DNA from: Drosophila persimilis
Lineage: Eukaryota; Arthropoda; Insecta; Diptera; Drosophilidae
Reading direction: 5' to 3'
NCBI RefSeq assembly: GCF_003286085.1
Contig: NW_020825294.1
Coordinates: 12,484,501 to 12,548,500, forward strand
Length of the DNA stretch: 64,000 nucleotides
Shown: positions 33,259-43,200 of the stretch, piece after piece
How positions within the stretch are numbered: position 1 is the first letter of the stretch
Layout: each line of letters opens with the position of its first letter
Made by a program: the position numbers and the translations under genes
Notes under the pieces: model-generated
What the model was told of the DNA's origin: nothing
Database searches by the model: none
What the model saw: the letters and a program-made list of their open reading frames with translations, nothing else

Positions 33259-33906
33259 ATGTTTTCGTTATATTCGTTACATTTCACTTTATTCTTTCTT
33301 GGTTCCCTAACTATCGCACCGCTCAGCAGCCCGTATACACGTCTAGAGACTCGCTTACCCCTGAACTCCCACGCTTGTATTCGTCGAAAGCCTCCTCTTC
33401 CCCGTGAGTGCAGCGTCGATGCAGGATCCCCTCTCCGTAAGTGTGGTATCGATGCAGGATGCAGCCGGCGTTCTGCTGGCTCTGCCGATCCAGCGTCAGC
33501 GTGGGCGGCTAGCGTCGTCATCCTCGCTGCGGCAGAAGGCTGGCTTCGTTGTTTCCCCTCTCTTTCGGCGTCTGTAGCTGCGCCGGTGACTTTCGCCTCT
33601 CTTTTCCGCTGCTGGTGCGTCGTTGCTGGATTTGATTGCTGTTCTCAGCGGTCCTCTTCTGCCGTTGCTGCGTTGATGCTGTTATCTTATCTTTTCAGCG
33701 CTTCTCCTCTGCCGTTGCTGCGTCGATGCCGGCGGCTCGCTGTTCTCGGCGTTTCTCTTCTGCCGCTGCCGCGTCGATGCCGGCGGCTCGCTGGATCCCG
33801 GTGTTTTCCTCGTGGGATTGACTGTCGTGAAATGGTAAGCGAAACGATATGGGGAAGCTGTCTCTTTATTGATGGTACATTTATCGTATGCATTCTCTGT
33901 TCTTAA
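33259..33906 (+). other. 215-codon ATG frame over repetitive GC-rich DNA
   Basis: An uninterrupted frame starting MFSLYSLHFTLFFLGSLTIA, which looks like a signal peptide, then Ser/Arg/Cys/Ala-rich sequence and a repeated RRCRRLA segment created by the underlying 50-60 bp tandem repeat. The overlapping minus strand is also open for over 140 codons. Coding status is doubtful. Confidence 0.2.
33640..33806. repeat. Tandem repeat, 50-60-bp unit, three copies
   Basis: Units share TCTTCTGCCGTTGCTGCGT and GATGCCGGCGGCTCGCTG. The last two copies are closest; the first is more diverged. Confidence 0.75.
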
Positions 33907-33941
33907 GGCTAAGTAACGATATATTTAAGAGAAACTAGAGA

Positions 33942-33950
33942 TATAAAAAG
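33942..33950 (+). promoter_or_regulatory. TATA box of the BED-finger gene
   Basis: TATAAAAAG. A start site some 30 bp downstream would fall past the ATG at 33961, so translation more likely begins at the in-frame ATG at 34006 or 34015. Confidence 0.45.
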
Positions 33951-33960
33951 GGATGCAGCG

Positions 33961-35260
33961 ATGCAGCGCGCTGTGACGAACCTTCTTAAGGTTCGTTACA
34001 ACTGGATGCATCAAATGGACCAATGGTCCAGTGCTTTTATCTCTCCTTCTTCCTCTACAAGGGACGAGATCGGGGCCCCTCCATCAGCTGGTCCAGTGAC
34101 TCTATCTCTGTCTTTTCCTCTCCAAGAGACGACATCGGGGCCGCCTTCTTCAGCTGGTCCAATGATTGTACCTCCATTTCGTACAATATTTGATAATTTT
34201 GTATCGAAAAGGTAAGGTAAGATTTGATATTTGGAGGGCGTAGCGTATCGCAACAAAATATCGATACTTTCACAAAGCAACCATACATGCTCCGTTTATT
34301 CATTTAACCCAAAACAAAAATTGAAGATGTATGCGAAATTTGGTAAAATCCGAGTGGACGGTTTGGACAGCAACTTTATGCACGATCTATTCGGGGCATA
34401 TTGCGACCACCCGAATGGGAAACCCAAACGCAACCGCATATTACAAAGAAAAGCTAAAATGAGCGTGAAATTTGGCACAATAAAAACCATTTACGAGGTT
34501 CGTCCAGCCGATGTGATGAAGTTCTATATTTCTTTCCTGAAGGAAAGTAGTAAAACTAAGTAAAATAAGTTTATAAAATAATCTTCTCATAATGTATTGT
34601 ATTCCAGTCGAGGCCGTTCAGGAGCCCGAGTACATGGCTGAGCCGAAGGCCGTCCTGATGCCTGATGCTGCTGAGCCGGAGATCGACGACATGGCCATCG
34701 TGGATGCTGCTGAGCAGGAGATCGACGAGCAGCAGGAGACGGACGAGGAATCGCTCACGTGTGAGTAAAGAAAAAAGTTAAAAAACTTCTATGTAATAAT
34801 TTTATAATTTACTCACTTCTTTAAAGCCATGTGTATAAGAAAGATCGAGAAGCTGCCAGGCCCTGCTAATCCTACTCCTGCCAAAAGTACCAGTCCAATT
34901 GCGGAAAGTACTACAGTAATGCCGTCCCACAATGAACAGTCGATCGGTGTACAGTGCAAATTATGTAAAAAAGTGATCGCAAAGGTAAGCAATTTAGGCT
35001 CCCATATTTTGACGCAACACTACACCGCGCTTAAAGCAATGGTAGCGCAGGACTCGGAAACTATGACTCGGATAAATGAAGACTTCGATACCAAAAAAGT
35101 AAACAGTGTTTTAGCACTGTCATGTCAAACGAAGGTGCTGCTGGAATATATGCGGCCTATCATGATGTGCTGCAGCCAATTTAAGAAGGTTGGACGTAAA
35201 TTGTGGGCCCGCAAGACTGTAGAGGAAATTCTGCTGGAAGAGACGAAAAAAATAAACTGA
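33961..35260 (+). CDS. BED-type zinc-finger protein, four exons, unknown family
   Basis: Exons 33961-34211, 34278-34546, 34608-34760 and 34827-35260; introns of 66, 61 and 66 nt, all GT-AG and in phase, for 368 residues (about 353 if started at 34006). Exon 1 holds a two-fold repeat (DEIGAPPSAGPVTL / ETTSGPPSSAGPMIV). Exon 2 holds two related units (MYAKFGKIRVDGLDSNFMHD and MSVKFGTIKTIYEVRPADVM). Exon 3 is acidic (EPEIDDMAIVDAAEQEIDEQ). Exon 4 has C-x2-C-x12-H-x4-H (VQCKLCKKVIAKVSNLGSHI then LTQHY), the spacing of BED fingers found in hAT transposases and chromatin proteins; the Cys/His are about residues 268, 271, 284 and 289. It ends KKIN with AATAAA overlapping the stop. A DNA-binding nuclear protein, perhaps domesticated from a hAT element, is inferred. 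The exon 2 donor could also be 3 nt later. Confidence 0.6.
34039..34170 (+). repeat. Two-copy 63-66-bp repeat within exon 1 of the BED-finger gene
   Basis: Both copies share CTCTNCAAGRGACGASATCGGGG and CAGCTGGTCCARTGA. They keep the reading frame, which argues for selection on the protein. Confidence 0.75.
35251..35256 (+). terminator. Poly(A) signal AATAAA overlapping the BED gene's last codons
   Basis: AATAAA spans the final Lys-Ile-Asn codons, just before TGA at 35258-35260. It is plausible for a very short 3' UTR. Confidence 0.45.
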
Positions 35261-35534
35261 ATTAAATTAAATTATATTTATATATACATATGTATATATA
35301 TATAAATATATATAGTCTTACAGTTCTGTACGCGCGAGCCTTACGGGCTGAATGCAAAGCCGTAATGTAAATAACTTACCACACCATACCACATAAAACG
35401 TAACGCAATATATTATTATTAATTAATATTAATCAATTAATTATGATTAATAAATGTATTACGTTTATTTAAAAATTTAATAATATATAATATATATTTA
35501 TTTTACAAAAATATTCTTTCCATACTATTGAATT

Positions 35535-36290
35535 TGTTTTGTCAACGATGGTTCTCTGAAGCATAGGCAAAAGATCCGTAATGTTACGGCGTTGGCCGCG
35601 GAAAAATTCAGGAACAAATGGTGCACCACGGATGGACGGAATTCAAATTTAAAATTTACTCAGGTCATTTTATTTAAATGGAACACCGGCGCGGATTCGG
35701 AAACCGACGCACGAACCGGATCGCCTACGGGAACACGACTACGGATAGCCTTCCCAAGTTAATTTCCACTACCTCAGCAGCGACGCTGATGACTTTGACC
35801 TTTCTACGGACAGTGGAGAACTATCCGGCCATATATCCGACCCGTCCTCGGTGTCTGTCGCGTCGACGGTGACAACAATCGTCAATGTGTAGCCGAATAT
35901 ATTCTTAGCAACATTATAATGACAACGACATGGCCGTTGACATCACAAAACAGCATACATTTGGGGCGACACATGAAGAGCGTCTTTCCGTTGGAGTCTG
36001 TAAATCGGGCGCAGAAACTATTTACTTGTTATAAAAACAGGGTTCGAGTCGAGAAAAAGTGGACTAAAAGCAAGACTGCCAAGTCAGACAGTGTCGCCGC
36101 TGCTGCTGCCCCTGTCTCTTACGCCATCAACAACGGCACCAATCCAAACGATCCTGCTTATGAGGGGTTACTAGGGTATGAATTTATGAAATGGGTATTC
36201 GTATGGGTATGTATTGTAAATGTATTTAAATCGATCGTCGTTCTCTTTCGTGACCAGACCCCATTTTTTTGCATAAAAAACCGGTGTTTT
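35535..36290 (+). other. Coding-like debris next to the BED-finger gene
   Basis: Three plus-strand stretches look protein-coding but do not join cleanly. The first (35535-35763) includes HRQKIRNVTALAAEKFRNKW. The second (about 35757-35890) reads LSSDADDFDLSTDSGELSGH to a stop. The third opens at ATG 35919 (MTTTWPLTSQNSIHLGRHMK, later KLFTCYKNRVRVEKKWTKSK) and runs on to 36311, inside a DINE-1 fragment. It may be a decayed second gene, or exons whose splice sites I cannot place. No family was recognised. Confidence 0.3.
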
Positions 36291-36423
36291 TATACCCGAT
36301 ACTCAAAATGAGTATTGGGGTATATTAGATTTGTGGTAAAAGTGGATGTGTGTAACGTCCTGAAGGAATCGTTTCCGACCCCATAAAGTATATATATTGT
36401 TGATCAGCATCAATAGCCGGTCG
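36291..36423 (-). mobile_element. DINE-1-type 3' end fragment, inverted
   Basis: Begins TATACCCGATACTCAAAATG and continues as the reverse complement of the last 130 bp of copies B and C, stopping before the GGAC tract. Confidence 0.8.
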
Positions 36424-36889
36424 AAAAAACTTAAAATCAAGACTTTAAACAAATTTCAAGAAGTTAGTTCTCCTACTTCTTTCTCCTGCTCTTCTTAATG
36501 CTCAATGCTAAAAGAACTACATATATCGATGCAGGACACATTTTTCACAGGACCTTAAACAGTTTTACAGCTTCGTAAACAGTAAGCGTAGAAAGTCGGC
36601 ACACCCATCCTAGCTATCACTTCTTAATACGTCGGCAAATAATGGAGATCATTATTTGCCGACCTTTTTGCCCAATTTTTCTAAACCACATATTCTAAGG
36701 AAAGCTACTCTGGTCATCCATACCCATACGGTTTACCGAGGTCTAACGGAATTTTCAGTCCCTTGTTAAATGAAATTTCTCCGCTGTTTTCACTTTGTAC
36801 AGACGGCACTCCAGGCTGTGTACTCAGGTAATGCGCCGACGATCTGCGTGGACCCTTGCATAAACTATTCATCCTATACATTGATACTT
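36424..36889. other. Intergenic, AT-rich
   Basis: No supported gene. A duplicated ATAATGGAGATCATTATTTGCCGAC-like inverted motif (GTCGGCAAATAATG / CATTATTTGCCGAC) lies at about 36632-36662. Confidence 0.45.
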
Positions 36890-37690
36890 CTTGCTCCCCC
36901 GATCTGGAAGGAATCGTTTCTGTCCATAAAAAAGGTAGCAAGTCTGACGCAAAAAATTATAGAGATTTATCAAAGTAATCCGCCATACATGAAATGTTTG
37001 AGAAAATTTTGACTCCGCACCTGCAACATCTCTGCAAGGCACTGATATCTCCAACTCAGCATGGATTTATAAGGCGGCGATCAACAACCACGAACTTGTT
37101 AGAGTTTAACTCTTTAATTAATAAAGGCTTTCACACCGACCTTAATAAAGCATTCGACTCTGTAAACCATTCCCTTTTAGCGCATAAACTTGAGCTTTTA
37201 GGGTTTCCGCCCAACCTCCTGAGATGGCTTCCCAGCTAAATTTGTTCCAGGGCTCAAAGAGTCCTCTTCAAAAACTTCCTCTCTTCACCAGTAAAGATTG
37301 TTGCCATCTAGGCCCCTTACTGTTCACACTCTTTATTAATGACTTGCCTTCGGTATTAACATACTATCGAGTACTTACGTATGCGAATGATGTTAAACTC
37401 TGTGTCCAGTATAATGACATTTCATTTCATTCTCGCTTTCAATCCGATCTCAATAACTGTCAGTCATGGTGTTATGCAAACGTGTTACACCTTAATGCCT
37501 CGAAATGCAAAATAATGGCATCTCATCGTTCTAGCCCCTTGTTGTCTCCCTATAACCAATATGGTGGTTCTCTTGAGAGAATTACCCTGGTAGATGACCT
37601 TGGCCTTATATTAGACGCCAAGCTAAAGTTTTCTGCGGGTGTTAGACTGCCATCTTACTCTTGTAGACTGCTATTAGTAAACCTCCCATC
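36890..37690 (+). mobile_element. LINE reverse transcriptase remnant (Jockey/CR1-like)
   Basis: Plus-strand frames give the RT domain in order: PIWKESFLSI, FEKILTPHLQHLCKALISPT, QHGFIRRRSTTTNLLEFNSL, FHTDLNKAFDSVNHSLL (motif A), HLGPLLFTLFINDLPSVL, then YANDVKLC, where the catalytic YADD box reads YAND, and NASKCKIM and VDDLGLILDAKLKFS. Several frame changes and the altered catalytic box show it is dead. Endonuclease, 5' part and tail are not visible. Confidence 0.85.
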
Positions 37691-38274
37691 CTTTGTTAAG
37701 CGTAGAAAAATGCTTGGTGTCATTTTTATTCACTACTTTGGCTTTCGGCCAAAGAAAATCGTCCAAAATGTTCTTCAAACATGCTGCTTTAGCTAAATTT
37801 TCATACATGCATACTGTTGAAACATGGAAACATTCAATTATATGGGCCAGAATCATGTATCGAGAAAACGAGCAGCATGTCCCGCAACATGGACAACATT
37901 CTGCATACCCTAGGGAAAAGGGTATTATGGAATTGCGGAAATGTTTGTCATCCCAGACTCTCATGAATGCATAAACTAGTCTCTGTTTAAAAGGTATTTC
38001 TCTTAAAGAGACCAAGAATAAGTATCGGGATCAGGATATACAGGACACTAATCAAATGCATGAATACGTCTAAAACATATCATATTGAGAAAATTGTTTT
38101 TATTAATTACGTTCTAAAACAGTATCTTTATATAAAATTAACAAAATATGGTATACAAATTACTCCGGTTGACAAGTCTTTTAAATACCAACAATATTGA
38201 CAAGACAACATTGCGACTGTTTTGTTGTTGAACTTTTTGGTTTAAACCTTGTTTTGGGCAAAATAAAATAAAAA
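37691..38274. other. Intergenic, probable transposon debris
   Basis: Short frames on both strands without known features lie between the LINE remnant and DINE-1 copy C. Confidence 0.4.
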
Positions 38275-39330
38275 CGAGGGGGAACGTTGTGAGTTGCTGC
38301 GGACACCGCAACTCTACAGTTATACCCGATACTAAGTCAGTATGGCTCTCCTCCGGCAGACGCCGCTAATATTAAACGACACGACAAAGAATGCGTGCGG
38401 GAGAGACAGAAAATCAGTCTGAGCGTGACGTCGGGCGCTGCGTAGCCACTGCAAATTGATTTCTTGCTTTTGGCTACAAAAATGATGATGCGTTTTTAGT
38501 TTTCTCGAATGTGCAATATTGTGGGTGCAACAGATTTTCCTTTGTGGGGGCGGAAGGGGGTGGGGCGAAATTCTGAAATATACGTTTTATATTGTTTTAT
38601 ATACAGAAGTGCGGATACCAAATTTGGTTACTCTAGTTTTAATAGTCTCAGAGATTTGTGGATGCCCCAGATTTTCGTCCTTTGCGGGGGCGGAAGGTGG
38701 TGTGGTGAAATTTGGACACGAAACGGTCAAGGTCCGATATCACAGGAGTGTGGATACCAAATTTGGTTGCTCTGGCTCTTATAGGTTCTGAGATCCCTGA
38801 ACTCATATTTTGCAATTGGCAAAACCGACCATGCAACCTGTGTGTTAGAGAGAGACAGAGCGAGAAAGAATAAAATTGTTTTCATGATTCTGGCTATAAT
38901 AATTATACGATCTGGTTGAGATTTTACACTCTAGAACATATAGTTATCCTCTACGATTCTGCGTTTTTGGTTTTATCGTATCTTTAACAATGTGGATGCC
39001 ACAGATTTTCGTCCTTTGTGGGGAGGAAGTGGGCGGGGCGAAGTTTTGAAATATTTTTGTAGCAGTGACATATCACAGTAGTCTGGATCCAAAACATCGT
39101 TGCTCTAGCTCTTATAGTCTTTGATCACTAGGCGCTGAAGGGGACGGATAGACGGACAGACGGACAGACAGACGGACAGACAGACAGGGCTCATTCGACT
39201 CGGCTATTGATGCTGATCAAGAATATATATACTTTATGGGGTCGGAAACGATTCCTTCTGGACGTTACACACATCCACTTTTACCACAAATCTAATATAC
39301 CCAAATACTCATTTTGAGTATCGGGTATAA
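38275..39330 (+). mobile_element. DINE-1/INE-1-type element, copy C
   Basis: Same start, internal blocks and closing AGTATCGGGTATA as copy B, about 1.06 kb, with a short GGAC/AGAC tract at 39143-39187 and small internal deletions near 38490 and 38600. Confidence 0.82.
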
Positions 39331-39924
39331 CAAGGACCAAAAACCAGCCAATCTTGTAGAAAATTTATTCATCAATGGGATAAAAATATGTGGGCAGAGC
39401 TAAGAGTCTTAGTTAGCCATAGCTATTCAACGGAATATCAAAATTGAGTAATAGGAACGATATTTCTCTTTCGTTTTTTGTTTGTCCTTTTTGGCCAAAG
39501 CCTCTTTTTAGAAAAAATCCAATAAAAGGAAGTATTTAAAATGAGCCAGTCAACTAGGAAATTAATTCATCAATCAGGTAAAATTATGTGTTCATGGCTG
39601 AGGGTTTTGCCTAGCTAGTTATGTTAAATGAAATATCAAAATCGACGAATTTGACTTCCGATCATGCTCAGAGAACAATTAACCCATTGTTGAGCAGTGG
39701 GTATTAAAATATTCTCCACGAACATGATGTCTCTAAAAAAAGTTTCCTCAGTTCAGGTGAAAGATATAGTGGTCTTTTTATTTTGTAAGTATTTGACAGT
39801 GACAGTATTTACAAGAAGAATTTACAAACAGTAATGTTTTCCGCGGCTTAACTCAAGCTGCACACCTGTTTAATTCAAAGGGGGGTTAAGTGGGTTAAAT
39901 CTGTTTTTTCATCGGTGGAAATCC
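39331..39924. other. Intergenic at the right edge of the repeat block
   Basis: AT-rich. No supported gene or recognisable element. Confidence 0.45.
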
Positions 39925-40026
39925 ATCGATGCTTGGAGCTATCGATGTTTTTGATGGTAGCTTCGATGATTTTCCACCTCTATCGCAAACAACAACACAA
40001 GAAAAACAACAAGCGAACCGATCGAT
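39925..40026. promoter_or_regulatory. Cluster of ATCGAT (DRE-like) motifs upstream of the RYK gene
   Basis: ATCGAT occurs at 39925, 39941 and 40021, with further GATGG/CGATG variants between, within 400 bp of the first coding exon. The middle site, TATCGATG, is closest to the DREF site TATCGATA, a common Drosophila core-promoter motif. No TATA box is evident here, so a DRE-type promoter is plausible. Confidence 0.4.
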
Positions 40027-40299
40027 GCGTTGAACGAGCGGTGAAAATCGGTTTGACGGAAACGAATAGTTAACTAAATAGAAGTCCGTGAAAAAGTGAT
40101 AAAAATACAAGATTGTGAAAGCTGGGGGAGAATGTTTTCGTTGCATTTCCGTTGCTAACGTTTGCGCACTCTCTTGCTCTCTCTCTCCCTGTCACTATTG
40201 TGCGCGTGCCTGTGTGAGTGCGTCTTGCAGTCAATTGTTTACAAATAAATTGTTGTTACAAACGTGCAAAAGAATTGCCGGAAAATCACGAATTTCCCC

Positions 40300-43200
40300 A
40301 TGAATTCCACCGTTAAATGTCGCCCAACAGTGCTGTCGCTGTCGCTGCTGGCGCTGACTGCTCTGCTTCTGCTCCCGGGCAGTGGAGTGTCCGGGCATCT
40401 AAATGTCTTCCTGAATCCGGAGGAGGTGATGCGGCTGCTGGGTGAGTACATTGCACATTGAAACAACAGCAACAATTTGTGTCAAAGAAGAGGAAACATT
40501 AAAGTTTTCATTCAACGTAGGAAGGCACGCTGCTTTTCTCCTGAAAAATTATGTGTACATATGTATTTGTTTTAGCTTAATTTAGATTCCCTCTCTCTGT
40601 CTTGCGTCCCTTGAATGCCGTCTGTCTGCTCTCTGTCTCTCTCTCTTTCTATCTTACAGGTGTTGTTAAACAGTAAAATAAATAAACAAACGCAAACAAA
40701 AACAAAAAAAACAACCATGCTGAAGAAATTTTACGCTTCGTAAATCAAAAGAAGAAGAAGCGAAACGAGAAGGAGATGCAAAGAGAGACACGCAAAAATA
40801 AGCATTCAAATTTTGTATTTTTGAATATTTCTTGGAACTGAAATTCCTTGACTCTGGGGTCCCAGCCTCCACCCCCTTCGCCGGAAACGCGCGAACATGC
40901 TGCGAGAGGCAAAGGCAGAGCCAAAACGTGACTTTGTGCATTGGCGGGAGGGGAATATGCAAGGGGTGGCAGTGGGGGCACGGCATGCAGTGTCAGCTGT
41001 GTGTGGGGTGGATGCAAAGGCACAGTGGAACGAATCGAAGGAACAAAGACATATAACAAAGAGAATTTAAGCATAGTTACACCGTAAATCAGTTAAATAT
41101 CGAACAATTCCCCCGTGTTCGTGTTCCATCTTGTTTCATGCCCTCTATTTTTTTTTGTACGAGCATCTTTAATACCATCTGCATCCTCTCGTATGCGCAC
41201 GATAGTTTTGCCCACTGTGCCTGTCAGGGCTCAGCGCTTGTGTTGGGCTCTGCGCTCAGCAGTATTTTTGGCAGTCGTCGTCGCCTTTCGGATGACAAGC
41301 CCCTCCCCCGCTCACCCTTCCAGCCCTTCCACCCTTCCCCTGCAGTGATTGTCGTTTCGGTTGTGGCTCTTGTTGTTGCAGCTTTTGGCATGCAACGTGC
41401 TGCCGTCCCGCCGCTGCTTGTTAAATCGAAGTTGCCTTTTTCTAGCCAAATGTGTGTGTGGGAGCACTTCTTCGCTCCTTCCGCCGAGCCCCAAACGCCG
41501 AACGCCGAACGCGGAACGCCGAACGCCAAGCGATAACTATGGCATGTGCATAATTTTGCGTATTTCGTTTCGGGGGCGTCGCATCAAATATGCAGAATAC
41601 TCGAATACTCGTTCGAATTCGGATTTCTAACTGTGGCCTCTGTGAGCTCTGTGGGCTCTGTGGGCTCTGTGTGCACCGTGCACCGTGGGCTCAAAACACT
41701 CAACATGTGGAACGGGGGAAGGGGGAGGAAAACTTCTTCTGCGTGTGTGTGGGGGGGACTGTGGACTGGGGGTATGTAATTAAGACAGAGCTGAAAAGTT
41801 TGCAGACCCGCCCGCCCGGAAAATGCGTGCGGTTTATACAATAAAGAAATGCAAACGCACTCCGCGGACTGCCATAAATCAATTAAGCTGCATAATTTGC
41901 ATTTGATTTGTGTGCAGCGCAGCCGAGGAGCAGAAGAATGCCGGGCAGGGGCAGGGGCGGGGGCAGGGGCGGGGCGGGCGCAGTGCCAGAGAAGGGTTGC
42001 CGTTGCGGCAGTTGCCAAAGAAAAAAGGCTTAAATATATTTCATTTGCATTTAATTTATAGCCCGCAGATGATCGCACAGGAGACGAACACAGAGAACAT
42101 CCAGCTCCTTCCCCTTCTCCATCCCCGTGCAATCCACGGGGGGTGTCTCCGCAAAAGCTCGATGGTAAAAACTTTGAGTCATAAAATCCGTGGGGCAAGG
42201 CATCTGACAGCGCAGCGCGACATGAAATACGATCCCCGTCTGATGGGTTGGCCGTACACGATCCACTCCATCCACACGATCCACAAGAGCATCCACTCCC
42301 TCCCCGCCGAGTGATTTCCACTTCGATTCCAATCATAAACACCCGAAATAATGCGCGTTGTCGCGTTTGCCGCTGCTGTGACACGCGCTACATTTTAAAT
42401 ACCCAAAAATGCATTCAATTCAAAGTTTAATTTAATTTTACTGCCTTTGGGGTCACTGAAACAATTTCCCCGTAGTTTTCCTCGCCTTTTAATGGCCCTC
42501 TTTGGGTGCTTTGGCTGTGCTTTGATTTTTGATGCCATGGAAATTAAACTTAGACTTCAATTAAAGGAAACTTGAAAGTAGACGATCTCCGGAGGAACGA
42601 AGTTCTCGGGCACGTTTCTTCACACTTGGCATGGCGTGGAATGGAGTGGAATGGAATGGAATGTAACGCTGCGGTGCTAAAACGCTGCCACGCCCACCAA
42701 TGGCAGTGCCATGATCGATTGGCGGCCAATCCAAGCCATAAATTAGCTCCCAAACAAACCGGCGATACATTTTGTAGCACAAGAGAAGAGGCAGGGTAGG
42801 AGGAGGGCAGGAGGAGGAGGAGACTCGGGTGCTCGAATGCTCGGATGTGTTAGATCTACCACCAACTGTGTTAAATAAATTGAGAGCTTCGAGTCGCTTG
42901 GAGGGGCTTTTGTTTAGGCCAATTTAAATATTTTCATATTTGCATAGGTATCCCCCTCCGTCCCCCATTCCGCCAGGTATTGATGGGCTTCGTATTTGAA
43001 GTGAGCCGCGGCTAAGCGGCTTACACGGCAAACAAGCTGGCAAGTATCTGTATCTGGGAGATACACACAACGAGCGAGCGCTACTGTGGCAACTTTTAGC
43101 ACCTATACTGCTGCTGCTGCTGTTGTTCGGAGTATCTGCCGGATGGCCATAACAAGCCACAGGCCCGGCTTGTACGCGTATCTCGTTTATGTTCGAGTCG

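Noticed and set aside
41584-42384. 266-codon minus-strand frame in intron 1
   Set aside because: Begins at GTG, spans GGGGCA and CTGTGG repeats and overlaps other open frames; best explained by GC-rich repeats.
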